The notes below the pieces were generated by a model, which had not been told where the DNA came from, did not search any database, and saw only the letters and a program-made list of their open reading frames with translations. 33,549 nucleotides of DNA from DATJFH01 sp035495815 (GTDB lineage: Bacteria; Acidobacteriota; Terriglobia; Bryobacterales; Bryobacteraceae), in contig DATJFH010000366.1 of assembly GCA_035495815.1 (NCBI GenBank), positions 1 through 33,549 on the forward strand. The letters run 5' to 3'. The translations under genes and the position numbers were made by a program. Below are positions 15,038-22,804 of this stretch, piece by piece. Positions within the stretch are counted from its first letter, which is position 1, and every line of letters starts with the position of its first letter.

Positions 15038-15305
15038 ATCGCGTCTCTAATATGAGAGCACGATGGGGCGCGGCTTCGCCGTGTTGGCGGGCGGAAAGCC
15101 GTTCGACTTTCATGCGCGCTGCCGGCGGGTTTCGCCGCCGGGGAATTTTCGACGCGCCTGCGCTACATCTTTCCCCTTCCCCCGCCACGTCGCGTACTCC
15201 ATCCGTTCCGCAATAACCGTTTTTTCGTAAGATGAGATGTGCGGCGGCGGGCCTTTCTGCCGGCACGCCGTACACCGCCTCGTAACGGGAGTTAAACACG
15301 ACAAC

Positions 15306-15887
15306 ATGCAACAGAAAGACGCCTTTGACGAACTTCGGAAGGCCAAGGAGGAGGAGTACTTCCACAAGAAAGAAAGGGAGCTCCTGGAAAAGCTGCGGCA
15401 GCGGTCGGCCCTCGAGGCGGATCGCAAGGGCATGGCTGCCGCCCTCCAGTCCGAAGATCCGCAGCTTCTCGAGGATCTGCGCGAGCTCGGCTACACCGCC
15501 GCCACCGTCAAGCTGCTGTTCGCCGTGCCGCTGATTCAGGTCGCCTGGGCCAGCGGATCGGTGGACGAGAAAGAGAGAGCGCTCATTCTGGAGCTGGCGC
15601 GCGCCGACGACGGACCGTCGCGAAGCCAGCTGACCGCCTGGCTCGACCGCCGGCCGTCGGAGGAATTTTTTTCGCAAAGCCTGCGCATTAACGGGTCACT
15701 GATCGGCGGCGCCGGCGAAGCGAAGCAGGACCTGCTGTCGAGCTGCCTGAGAATTGCCCAGGCGTCGGGCGGAATTCTGGGACTGGGGTCGGTTTCGAGC
15801 GGTGAGCGCGACACTCTGGAGCGGGTCGCCCGGGAGATCGAGAAATCCCATTCCGCCAAAACGCGCGAAGTGCTCGACAAGCTCTGA
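15306..15887 (+). CDS. TerB-like helical protein with N-terminal coiled coil
   Basis: A 193-residue cytosolic protein. Residues 5-45 are highly charged (KAKEEEYFHKKERELLEKLRQ) and likely a coiled coil. The rest is helical. It contains LIQVAWASGSVDEKERALILELA (76-98), the AWADGxVDxxERxxL pattern found in TerB/DUF533-like proteins, where the acidic residues bind metal; here the Asp-Gly is Ser-Gly, and only Asp87 and Glu88 are evident. A Gly-rich SGGILGLGSVSSGERDTLERVA segment near the end resembles the second TerB-like turn. The function is unknown; TerB relatives are tied to stress and metal or phage resistance, which I do not claim here. ATG 15306 is chosen because homologous-looking sequence starts there. 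A GGAG at 15288-15291 is rather far away. It converges with the next gene, stops 7 bases apart. Confidence 0.6.
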   Translation: MQQKDAFDELRKAKEEEYFHKKERELLEKLRQRSALEADRKGMAAALQSEDPQLLEDLRELGYTAATVKLLFAVPLIQVAWASGSVDEKERALILELARADDGPSRSQLTAWLDRRPSEEFFSQSLRINGSLIGGAGEAKQDLLSSCLRIAQASGGILGLGSVSSGERDTLERVAREIEKSHSAKTREVLDKL

Positions 15888-15894
15888 AACGGCG

Positions 15895-16386
15895 TCACCG
15901 GATGGACGCTCTGATCCTGAACGCGGAGAACGAGACCATGGCGAAGAAGACCGCCGCGCTGATCAGGATCACCGACAGCCGGCGGCCCGGCGCCAATTCA
16001 CGCGGCTGAACGGCCGATTCCAGCCAGACCCTCGCCTTCACTTTAGCGCGCAACCGCGCCGCGGCCTGGCTTTCGAGCACCAGCGCATAGTCGCCGGATT
16101 CCGGGGCCACGTGGCGCAGCCTCCCTTCCATCCCGAACGGGCTGGCCGCGAGGATGTTGACGTGGCTGCCGGCGCGGAATTCCTCCAGGTTCTCCCGCCG
16201 GATCCAGACCGCGCGCACCGGTGAGTTTTCGGAAACGACCTGGTATTCGCAGTTGATCACGGCTTTGGCTTCTTTGGCCTCGACATCCACGTAACGCCAC
16301 TCGGCGCGGGGAATCTCGATCGTGTCGTCGAGCACCAGACGCGAGCCGGATACCGATAGCAGAAACGCAAGCGTAAGGAGTTTCAT
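15895..16386 (-). CDS. small secreted/membrane-anchored protein of unknown function
   Basis: The product has 163 residues with a signal peptide (1-15, MKLLTLAFLLSVSGS), a soluble beta-rich middle part, and a hydrophobic helix near the C-terminus (about 138-155, LSVILISAAVFFAMVSFS) followed by a basic tail RIRASIR. This predicts a periplasmic domain anchored by its C-terminus with the tail in the cytoplasm. The middle contains YVDVEAKEAKAVINCEYQV and DYALVLESQAA, reminiscent of GOLD- or emp24-like beta-sandwiches, but the similarity is weak. Its ATG overlaps the stop of the upstream amidohydrolase gene by 4 bases (ATGA), so translation is coupled and the two belong to one transcript. The function is not known. 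Confidence 0.65.
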   Translation of the reverse strand: MKLLTLAFLLSVSGSRLVLDDTIEIPRAEWRYVDVEAKEAKAVINCEYQVVSENSPVRAVWIRRENLEEFRAGSHVNILAASPFGMEGRLRHVAPESGDYALVLESQAAARLRAKVKARVWLESAVQPRELAPGRRLSVILISAAVFFAMVSFSAFRIRASIR

Positions 16387-18002
16387 TCCGAAAACACGAT
16401 CTCGCCGCCCAACACCGTCAGGGTGACGCGCGTTCCGCGGATCTCATCCGCCGGAACCTTCATGATGTCACGCGAGAGAACCAGAAAGTCGGCCAGCTTC
16501 CCGGGTTCGAGCGATCCTTTGCTCTTTTCGTCGAAGGAAGCGAAGGCGCCGCCGGCAGTCCAGCTTCGCAGAGCCTCTTCGCGGGTCATGCGCTGGCCGG
16601 GCTGCCAGCCTCCGGGCGGCGATCCGGCGTCGTCCTGGCGGGTGACGGCGGCATGGAAGCCGCGGAGTGGATCGGGCTCCTCGACGGGGAAGTCCGATCC
16701 GTTCGCGACAGCCACGCCCAGGTCGAGAAATTCGCGCCAGGCGTAAGCGCCCCGGATCCGGCGCGGCCCGAGACGCGCTTCCGCCCAGCGCATGTCGCTG
16801 GTGGCGTGCGTGGCCTGAATCGAGGCGATGATGGAATACCTGGCGAACAGGGGAAAATCCTCCGGCGCCACTACCTGCGCGTGCTCGATGCGAAAGCGGC
16901 GATCGTTCTTTCCGCCGAGAGCCGCCGCGTAGGCTTCGAGAACCATGCGGTTGGCGCGGTCTCCGATGGCGTGCGTGTTCACCTGGAATCCGCGGACGGC
17001 TGCTTCCCGCGCCACACGCTCGATATCGGCTTTCCGCAGGGTGAGCAGTCCGCTGTTGCCCGGGTCATCGGCGTAGGGAGCCAGCAGCGCCGCGCCGCGG
17101 GAGCCCAGCGCGCCGTCCGCCATCAGCTTGATGGAGCGCACCGTCAGCCGATCAGAAGTCTCCGGACCGCGCTTCAGATACTCCCGCCACAGCGGACCCT
17201 CGCCGGCGATCATGGCGTAGACGCGGACCGGCAGCCTGCCTTCCGCGATGAGCCGGCGACAGGCGGCCAGGTCCAGCTTCGAGACACCGGCGTCGTGCAC
17301 CGAGGTGAGCCCGAGCCGGGCGCATTCCCGGGCGGCGCGTTCGATCTGTTTCACCGTCTGCTCCAGCGTGCCCGCCGGCATCCGCCGCGAGACCAGCGCC
17401 TGCGCGCCATCGATCAGCACGCCGGTAGGCGCTCCGTTCGACCCGCGCACAATCCTGCCCCCCGGCGGATCGGGCGTGGCGGCGTGAATGTCCGCTATCT
17501 CGAGCGCCTTTCGATTGACCCAGGCGGCGTGGCCGTCAACCCGGGTCAGATAGACCGGATTGTCGGGCGCGGCCTTGGACAGCACGCCTTCCTCCGGAAA
17601 TTCGCGCGAGGGCCATGCCGTCTGGTCCCACGATCGTCCACGGATCCATTCGCCGGGCTTGAGATTCCGCGCCGAGTCGCGCACCATGGCCGCGATCTGT
17701 TCCGCCGAACGGGTCGGGCGCAGATCCAGAATCTCCAGGCTGTCTCCGAGGCCGCGCAGGTGGACGTGCGAATCGATCAGCCCCGGGATGACGGTTGCGC
17801 CCCGGGCGTCGATGCGCCGGGTGTTCGGGCCCAGGTAGGCGCCCACCTCGTCGCCGACCGCCAGGATCCTTCCGTCCTTCACGGCCAGCGCCGAAGCGAG
17901 CGGCTGACGTGGATTCAGGGTGTAAATTCGAGCCCCAGTGACCACCAGGCTGGCGGCCGGCGCGCCCATTAGCCCTGAAAACAGGGCTAAAATGAGGATC
18001 AT
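16383..18002 (-). CDS. secreted metal-dependent amidohydrolase (YtcJ/Amidohydro_3 type)
   Basis: A 539-residue member of the Amidohydro_3 (YtcJ-like) subfamily, metal-dependent hydrolases acting on C-N bonds, with unknown natural substrate. The short leader MILILALFSGLMGAPAA points to export or membrane association. Motifs: VIPGLIDSHVHLRG with metal-binding His79 and His81; GEWIRGRSWDQTAWP; VDGHAAWVNRKAL; SIKLMADGALGSRGAALL; NTHAIGDRA; RIEHAQ; ANGSDFPVEEP with the catalytic Asp; and the closing SLEPGKLADFLVLSRDI. All family blocks are present and in order. The start at 18002 gives the leader; a Met at 17969 would remove it. The ATG of the opposite-strand MauE/thioredoxin gene begins at 18001, so the two start codons overlap. 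The following small membrane gene overlaps its stop. Confidence 0.85.
   Translation of the reverse strand: MILILALFSGLMGAPAASLVVTGARIYTLNPRQPLASALAVKDGRILAVGDEVGAYLGPNTRRIDARGATVIPGLIDSHVHLRGLGDSLEILDLRPTRSAEQIAAMVRDSARNLKPGEWIRGRSWDQTAWPSREFPEEGVLSKAAPDNPVYLTRVDGHAAWVNRKALEIADIHAATPDPPGGRIVRGSNGAPTGVLIDGAQALVSRRMPAGTLEQTVKQIERAARECARLGLTSVHDAGVSKLDLAACRRLIAEGRLPVRVYAMIAGEGPLWREYLKRGPETSDRLTVRSIKLMADGALGSRGAALLAPYADDPGNSGLLTLRKADIERVAREAAVRGFQVNTHAIGDRANRMVLEAYAAALGGKNDRRFRIEHAQVVAPEDFPLFARYSIIASIQATHATSDMRWAEARLGPRRIRGAYAWREFLDLGVAVANGSDFPVEEPDPLRGFHAAVTRQDDAGSPPGGWQPGQRMTREEALRSWTAGGAFASFDEKSKGSLEPGKLADFLVLSRDIMKVPADEIRGTRVTLTVLGGEIVFSE
17971..17988. promoter_or_regulatory. perfect 7-bp hairpin inside overlapping 5' ends
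   Basis: AGCCCTG 17971-17977, loop AAAA, CAGGGCT 17982-17988. It lies within the leader-peptide codons of the amidohydrolase (minus strand) and 12 bases before the plus-strand ATG at 18001. A dyad here could be an operator or an mRNA hairpin for either gene. An accidental palindrome is possible. Confidence 0.35.
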
Positions 18003-18924
18003 GGACGACAGTATGGCACATTCGGGCGATATGCTTGCCCGCTTCGAATTGCCAAGTTGGAAGAGTTGGTTGAACTGGACCGGGGCCTTGCTGACTTCGG
18101 CCCTGTTCCTGTCGGCAGGCCTTTGGAAGATCACCGACGCGCCGGGAATGGCGGTGCGGCTCGGTCAGTTGAAAGTGCCGCAGGAGTTGACGCTGCCGGC
18201 GGCGGTGCTGCTGGGCATCGTCGAGACATTCGCCGCCGTGCTGGTGCTGGTGCCGCGGTTCCGCCGCTGGGGAGCATGGCTGGCGGGGCTCATGCTGGTC
18301 GTCTTCATGGTCTATGTCGGCGTCAATTACAACGCCCTGCACGGCGCCGATTGCAGTTGTTTCCCCTGGCTCAAGCGGGCGGTGGGACCGGGCTTCTTCA
18401 TCGGCGACGGCATCATGCTGGCGCTGGCGGCGCTGGCGGGCATCTGGTCGAAGCGCAGCGACAACCTGCGCGGCGCGGCTCTGGTGCTCGGCGCGGTGGT
18501 CGTGTTCGCGCTGGTCTCCTATGGAGTGGCGGCCACCCACAACTCCGGGCTGAAGGCGCCGGACACCGTATTGGTGGACGGCAAACCATATTCGCTGCAG
18601 GAGGGCCGGGTTTTCATCTACTTCTTCAATCCGGAATGCACCCATTGCCTGGAAGCCGCCAGGAAGCTGGCCAAGTTGAACTGGGGAGCTACCAGGGTGG
18701 TCGGCGTGGCCACCGAGCAGCCGCAGTTCGCCCTGGGCTTCATGCAGATTACCGGATTGAAGGGAGCCGTCTCGACCGATATCGCGATCCTGAGAAAGAC
18801 TTTCCCGTTCGTGGATCCGCCGGCGGGCGTGGCGCTCGAGAACGGCCGCCAGAAGGCTGCTCTGGCGCAGTTCGAAGGCGAGGAGCCCGCCGCCACCCTC
18901 AAGAAGCTGGGCTTCGTCAATTAA
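18001..18924 (+). CDS. MauE/DoxX-like membrane protein fused to a thioredoxin-like domain
   Basis: The 307-residue chain combines two modules. The first (about 25-176) has five hydrophobic segments of the MauE/DoxX redox membrane family, with a loop DCSCF (117-121) whose Cys118 and Cys120 match the family's reactive pair. The second (about 187-307) is a thioredoxin-like domain with CTHC at 213-216 in YFFNPECTHCLEAA and a PPAG turn at 273-276 where thioredoxins have cis-Pro. This architecture suggests transfer of electrons or disulfides across the membrane: the membrane part would pass reducing power to the fused thioredoxin. The partner protein is unknown; the nearby secreted cytochrome and amidohydrolase are possible but unproven. 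The start is uncertain (ATG 17992, 18001, 18013 or 18031); 18001 is used because GAGG lies upstream. A hairpin follows the stop. Confidence 0.8.
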   Translation: MDDSMAHSGDMLARFELPSWKSWLNWTGALLTSALFLSAGLWKITDAPGMAVRLGQLKVPQELTLPAAVLLGIVETFAAVLVLVPRFRRWGAWLAGLMLVVFMVYVGVNYNALHGADCSCFPWLKRAVGPGFFIGDGIMLALAALAGIWSKRSDNLRGAALVLGAVVVFALVSYGVAATHNSGLKAPDTVLVDGKPYSLQEGRVFIYFFNPECTHCLEAARKLAKLNWGATRVVGVATEQPQFALGFMQITGLKGAVSTDIAILRKTFPFVDPPAGVALENGRQKAALAQFEGEEPAATLKKLGFVN

Positions 18925-18955
18925 CGCCGGGCAGCCCGCTGAAGACCGCCCGGCG
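18925..18955. terminator. 8-bp hairpin between convergent genes
   Basis: CGCCGGGC 18925-18932 pairs with GCCCGGCG 18948-18955 across a 15-base loop, directly after the TAA of the MauE fusion. It is followed on the plus strand by CAAAAACC, not by a T-run. On the minus strand, downstream of the cytochrome gene, the bases after the stem are TTAATTG. It could serve both genes as a bidirectional terminator, though weakly. Confidence 0.45.
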
Positions 18956-18984
18956 CAAAAACCTTCCGGGTCCTGATTACGTGA

Positions 18985-19689
18985 CTAGTGACAGCGGTTC
19001 GGATCGCCTCCCGCCAGGCACGGAATCGCGCTCAGATAGGTGTAGATGGCCGTGATCTGGCGATCCGTCATTTTCTGGTAGGCCGGCCAGGGCATCACCT
19101 GGAGCACGGCTCCGTTGAAGGGAAACGAAAGGCAGTTCGTGGTGATCGAGCCGCCACAACTCGGATGGTCTCCATCCGGATCGATTCCGGTGCGGAAGAT
19201 CTGGATGAATTGCGCCAGCGTATGGCCTTCCGGCTTGCCGTTCTTGTCCGGAGTGAGGTTGGCGGACTTGATTTCCGCTGCCGGGCCCGGACCGAAGGAC
19301 CCGAAACTCCGCCCGCCGCCCAGGTAAGTCGCCAGGTTGACCATCGTTCGGCCACTGAATAGCGGCGGGTTCGGGCCGGTAAGCAAATATGGGTTTCCAC
19401 CCGGCGCGTACTCGGTAGCCGGACCGGCCGAGTGGCACCCGTTGCACCCGGAGGCCACATTGACCATATAGCTCCCCAAACCGACCATGTCGGCGTCTTT
19501 ATTCGACATGTTCAGCGGAATCCCGAGCGAGACGGCGGCAGCCAGACCTGTCTGGATCATCAGCTTTTCGTCCTGCGAGCCGTTGTTGTCATTGGCCGCC
19601 CGCACTCCAAAAATGTTGCTCGAGGCTAGGACGACAAGGGCTAAACCGGCGCAAAGCGATAGGAACTGCAAGCTTTTCCGTTCTGTCAT
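18985..19689 (-). CDS. secreted c-type cytochrome
   Basis: The product has 234 residues. The hydrophobic leader (about 8-31, FLSLCAGLALVVLASSNIFG) directs it to the periplasm. A single heme-binding motif CNGCH is at residues 82-86, preceded by SYMVNVASG as in monoheme cytochromes of the alcohol-dehydrogenase-subunit type. Near the C-terminus, GAVLQVMPWPAYQKMTDRQITAIYTYLSAIPC supplies the likely Met ligand and the last helix. Two Cys pairs besides the heme site (SCGGSITTNC and a C-terminal pair) might form disulfides. ATG 19689 is chosen because AAGGAG lies about 7 bases before it. A frame open further upstream is not coding. The gene is divergent from the VCBS propeller gene across 81 bases, which may share regulation. 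The electron donor and acceptor are unknown. Confidence 0.85.
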   Translation of the reverse strand: MTERKSLQFLSLCAGLALVVLASSNIFGVRAANDNNGSQDEKLMIQTGLAAAVSLGIPLNMSNKDADMVGLGSYMVNVASGCNGCHSAGPATEYAPGGNPYLLTGPNPPLFSGRTMVNLATYLGGGRSFGSFGPGPAAEIKSANLTPDKNGKPEGHTLAQFIQIFRTGIDPDGDHPSCGGSITTNCLSFPFNGAVLQVMPWPAYQKMTDRQITAIYTYLSAIPCLAGGDPNRCH

Positions 19690-19763
19690 TGTTACGCTCC
19701 TTAAACCGTGAAAATAACATAGTCCAACGAATCGATCCAGCATGAATCCCCGGGCAAACGAGA

Positions 19764-19769
19764 TACAAT
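19764..19769 (+). promoter_or_regulatory. -10 element TACAAT next to the start codon
   Basis: TACAAT ends one base before the ATG at 19771. Transcription would normally begin about 7 bases after the hexamer, near 19776-19777, which is the second in-frame ATG (19777). A leaderless mRNA starting at that codon is therefore plausible. No -35 hexamer is evident. Confidence 0.35.
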
Positions 19770-19770
19770 C

Positions 19771-20910
19771 ATGCCCATGAAGAGCATTTTTGTTCTGGCC
19801 GCTCTCGGTCTGGCGGCATCGGCGGCATGGACCGTCAGCCGTCCCGACGAGGTTCCCTTCCGGAAGCATGAGATCGACCTGGGGTCGAGCGAACCGTGCG
19901 CCGTCGCCGACGTCAATGGCGACGGGAAGCCCGATATCATCTCCGGCGAGAACTGGTACGAGGGGCCCCGCTGGACCCGACACAAGTTCCGGAATATCAC
20001 TTACACCAACAAGTATATCGACGACTTCAGCGATCTGCCGCTCGACGTGAACGGCGACGGCCGTATCGACGTCGTGAGTTGCGCCTGGTTCTCGAAGCGG
20101 TTGTGGTGGTCGGAGAATCCGGGCAAGGGCGGCGGTTTGTGGAAGGAGCACGAGATCGAGAGCGGCGCCAGCATCGAGTTTTCGTTCCTGGTGGACCTGG
20201 ATAACGACGGCAAGGCGCACGAGGTGCTGCCGCAGTTCGGTCCGGCGACGGCGCCGCTGTCCTGGTACGAGGCCAAAGGCGGGAAGTTCGTGAAGCACGT
20301 GGTCAGCCCCAAGAGCTACGGCCACGGAATCGGCGCGGGCGACGTGAACGGCGACGGCCGCAACGACATCCTCACGCCAAAAGGCTGGCTCGAAGCGCCG
20401 CCCGACCCGCGCGCCGGCGATTGGAAGTGGCATGGGGACTGGAACATGGAGGGGCTCGGCTTCATGTACGTGATGGATGTCAATGGCGACGGCCGCAACG
20501 ACATCGTCACCTCGAAGGCTCACGACTACGGCGTCTTCTGGGTGGAGCAGGGTCCGGGGAACAAGTGGACCCAGCGCGATATCGACGACAGCTGGTCGCA
20601 ATCCCACGCCATGACGCTGGCCGACGTGAACGGAGACGGCCGCAAGGACCTGGTCACGGGGAAGCGCTTCATGGCGCACAACGGCCGTGATCCGGGCGAG
20701 AAGGAACCCCTCGGCGTCTACTGGTACGAGTTCGTGAAGGACAAGGAGGGGAAACTCGAGTGGGTGAAGCACGTGATCGACTACGGCTCGCGGACCGGCG
20801 GCGGCATGCAGATTCCGGTGCTGGACCTCGACGGCGACGGCGATCCGGACATCCTGGTGGCGGGTAAGAGCGGGCTGTTCCTGTTCGAGAACCTGACGAA
20901 GAAGAAATGA
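19771..20910 (+). CDS. secreted FG-GAP/VCBS repeat beta-propeller protein
   Basis: A 379-residue exported protein with a short leader (about 1-18, MKSIFVLAALGLAASAAW after two residues). Seven calcium-loop repeats of the form DxNGDGxxD occur at about residues 47-55, 92-100, 142-150 (DNDGKAHE, degenerate), 191-199, 236-244, 285-293 and 352-360, spaced 40-70 residues apart, so a seven-bladed propeller is likely. Trp and Tyr in the intervening strands (WYEG, WFSKRLWWSEN, YWYEF) are typical of this Acidobacteria/Planctomycetes type. The role is probably binding or scaffolding, not catalysis. The start is ATG 19771 or 19777. The stop overlaps the next ATG by four bases (ATGA at 20907), so the GAF gene is translationally coupled. 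Confidence 0.85.
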   Translation: MPMKSIFVLAALGLAASAAWTVSRPDEVPFRKHEIDLGSSEPCAVADVNGDGKPDIISGENWYEGPRWTRHKFRNITYTNKYIDDFSDLPLDVNGDGRIDVVSCAWFSKRLWWSENPGKGGGLWKEHEIESGASIEFSFLVDLDNDGKAHEVLPQFGPATAPLSWYEAKGGKFVKHVVSPKSYGHGIGAGDVNGDGRNDILTPKGWLEAPPDPRAGDWKWHGDWNMEGLGFMYVMDVNGDGRNDIVTSKAHDYGVFWVEQGPGNKWTQRDIDDSWSQSHAMTLADVNGDGRKDLVTGKRFMAHNGRDPGEKEPLGVYWYEFVKDKEGKLEWVKHVIDYGSRTGGGMQIPVLDLDGDGDPDILVAGKSGLFLFENLTKKK

Positions 20911-21347
20911 GCATCGTGGAAGAAGTGCGCGCGGCGGGTGGTTATGCCGAGGCGCTGGACCTGACAATCCGGCACTTTCGGGCTGACAGCGGAACGATCC
21001 ACATGCTGGAGGCCGACGGCGTGTTGCACCTGAAAGCGGCCAGCAAGGGGCTGCCGGAAGCGGTATTGGCGATCGTCAGGACTGTCCCTGTCGGCAAGGG
21101 GATGGCGGGGTTGGCCGTGGAGAGGGCCGAGCCGGTCGGCGCCTGCAATATCCAAAGCGACGACAGCGGTGACGTGCGTCCGGGGGCGAGGTTGACGGGG
21201 ATGGAAGGCGCGGTGGTCGTGCCGGTTTTCGATGGCGGGAAAGCGGTCGGCGCGCTGGGAATCGGAAGCCGGTCGGAGCGCACTTTCACCGCCGCGGAGA
21301 CGGCTCTGCTGGTCGAAGTAGGCCGTGTGGTCGCGGGTTTCCGTTAA
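20907..21347 (+). CDS. single GAF-domain protein
   Basis: A 146-residue cytosolic protein made of one GAF domain. Helix 1 (ALDLTIRHFRADSGTIHML, residues 15-33), GLPEAVLAIVRTVPVGKGMAGLAVERAEPV (48-77) and MEGAVVVPVFDGGKAVGALGIGS (99-121) followed by RTFTAAETALLVEVG match the domain core and its end. GAF domains bind small ligands such as cyclic nucleotides or heme. No residues that mark a particular ligand are visible, and no output domain is attached. It is not a free-methionine sulfoxide reductase: only one Cys is present. It starts inside the stop of the preceding secreted propeller gene. This is a strange partnership, since one product is exported and the other stays inside the cell, so coupling may only set levels. 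Confidence 0.8.
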   Translation: MSIVEEVRAAGGYAEALDLTIRHFRADSGTIHMLEADGVLHLKAASKGLPEAVLAIVRTVPVGKGMAGLAVERAEPVGACNIQSDDSGDVRPGARLTGMEGAVVVPVFDGGKAVGALGIGSRSERTFTAAETALLVEVGRVVAGFR

Positions 21348-21474
21348 GGGAGCGCCCGGCGCCTTGGCAGCTCGGGTTTCGGCCGCCTTTGCATTCCGGA
21401 GCGCCACTCCGCGAAGCCGGACCTGCCCGGGCCCCGGAAATTCCCGGAAAGATCTCCCGGCGGGACGGGCCTGA

Positions 21475-21491
21475 TAGAATATTTCTCGGAG
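21475..21491 (+). promoter_or_regulatory. -10 element TAGAAT and ribosome site for the oxidoreductase gene
   Basis: TAGAAT at 21475-21480 stands 20 bases before the ATG at 21500, with GGAG at 21488-21491 between them (8-base spacer). No good -35 hexamer is seen. The leader would be very short. The gap of 152 bases after the GAF gene also supports an independent promoter. Confidence 0.4.
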
Positions 21492-21499
21492 TCTGATCG

Positions 21500-22804
21500 A
21501 TGAATCGACGATACTTTCTTGCGAGTTCCGCTCTGGCCGGCGCGCAGTTGGCGACCAAAGGCCTGGCCAGCGCCAACGACACTGTCCGGGTCGCCTGCAT
21601 CGGCGTGCGCGGCCAGGGAGGCGCCCACATCAAGGCCTATTCGGCGATGCCGAACGTGGAGATCGCCGCGGTTTGCGACGTGGATGAGTCCGTGCTCGCC
21701 AGGCGGCTGGGCGAGATCGAGAAGTCGGGCAAGAAGCGGCCGGCCGGGTTCACCGATATCCGGAAGCTGCTCGAGGACAAGTCCATCGACGCCATCTCGA
21801 TCGCCACGCCCAATCACTGGCATTCCCTGATGGGCATCTGGGCGTGCCAGGCCGGCAAGGACGTCTACTGCGAAAAACCCTGCTCGCATAATATTTTCGA
21901 AGCGCGGCAGCTGGTAGCCGCCGCCCGGAAATACGACCGGATCGTGCAGCACGGCACCAACAGCCGCTCCACCGTGGCGCTGCGCGAAGCCGCGCAGAAG
22001 CTCCAGGAAGGCGTGATCGGCGACGTCTACATGGCGCGGGGACTGTGCTTCAAATGGCGCGATACCATCGGGCGCGAGCCGGACGCGGCCGTTCCCGCCG
22101 GCGTCCACTACGATCTGTGGCTGGGCCCCGCGCCGCAGCGCGCGTTCTCGAAGAACCGCTTCCATTACAACTGGCACTGGAACTGGACCTACGGCAACGG
22201 CGACATCGGGAACCAGGGCATCCACGAAATGGACATCGCGCGCTGGGGGCTTGGCGTCAAATTCCCGGCCAAGATCAGCTCCATCGGCGGCCACTTCATG
22301 TTCGATGACGACCAGGAGACGCCGAACACCATGGTCTCCACCTTCGAGTTCAACGAAGGCGGCCGGAAGCGAATGCTGGTGTTCGAAGTGCGGCACTGGA
22401 TGTCGAACCACGAGGCCGGCATCGGCGAGGGCAAGAAAAAGGATCCGAATACGGTGGGCAACTTGTTCTACGGGTCCAAGGGCTATATGGCCATCGACGG
22501 CTACGGGACCTACAAGACGTTTCTCGGCAAGGAGCAGGAGCCGGGGCCGGCGCGGTCGGAAGGCGGCAGCAATTGGGCGAATTTCATTCAGGCCGTGCGC
22601 AGCCGCAAGCGGTCCGACCTGAACGCCGATATCGAGGAAGGTTATCTGTCGACGCAGCTGGTGCACCTGGCCAACATCTCCTACCGGCTGGGCCGGACGC
22701 TGCACTTCGATTCCGAGAAGCTGCAATGCATCGGCGACAAGGAAGCGAACGCGATGTTTACGCGTCAGTACCGGTCCGGATTCGTGGTTCCGCAGAAGGT
22801 CTGA
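21500..22804 (+). CDS. Gfo/Idh/MocA family oxidoreductase with Tat-like leader
   Basis: A 434-residue NAD(P)-dependent oxidoreductase. The leader MNRRYFLASSALAGAQLA has the RRxFL twin-arginine pattern, so it is probably exported folded with its cofactor. The Rossmann motif GVRGQGG is at 35-41, followed by VCDVDES (58-64), then ATPNHWH (102-108), YCEKPCSHN with the catalytic Lys (EKP at 125-127), and GNGDIGNQGIHEMDIARW (232-249) with His242 and Asp245 in the substrate pocket. This is the secreted clade common in Planctomycetes and Acidobacteria, many of which act on sugars or inositols. It overlaps the next gene (double DUF1080) by one base (TGATG), so the two are one functional unit: likely oxidation of a glycoside at C3 followed by cleavage. 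The substrate is not known. Confidence 0.88.
   Translation: MNRRYFLASSALAGAQLATKGLASANDTVRVACIGVRGQGGAHIKAYSAMPNVEIAAVCDVDESVLARRLGEIEKSGKKRPAGFTDIRKLLEDKSIDAISIATPNHWHSLMGIWACQAGKDVYCEKPCSHNIFEARQLVAAARKYDRIVQHGTNSRSTVALREAAQKLQEGVIGDVYMARGLCFKWRDTIGREPDAAVPAGVHYDLWLGPAPQRAFSKNRFHYNWHWNWTYGNGDIGNQGIHEMDIARWGLGVKFPAKISSIGGHFMFDDDQETPNTMVSTFEFNEGGRKRMLVFEVRHWMSNHEAGIGEGKKKDPNTVGNLFYGSKGYMAIDGYGTYKTFLGKEQEPGPARSEGGSNWANFIQAVRSRKRSDLNADIEEGYLSTQLVHLANISYRLGRTLHFDSEKLQCIGDKEANAMFTRQYRSGFVVPQKV

Noticed and set aside
16653..17972. Long plus-strand open frame opposite the amidohydrolase
   Set aside because: The amidohydrolase has all its family motifs on the minus strand. The plus-strand product shows none.
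20907..21347. GAF protein as free methionine-R-sulfoxide reductase
   Set aside because: The family needs several catalytic Cys residues; only one Cys is present here.
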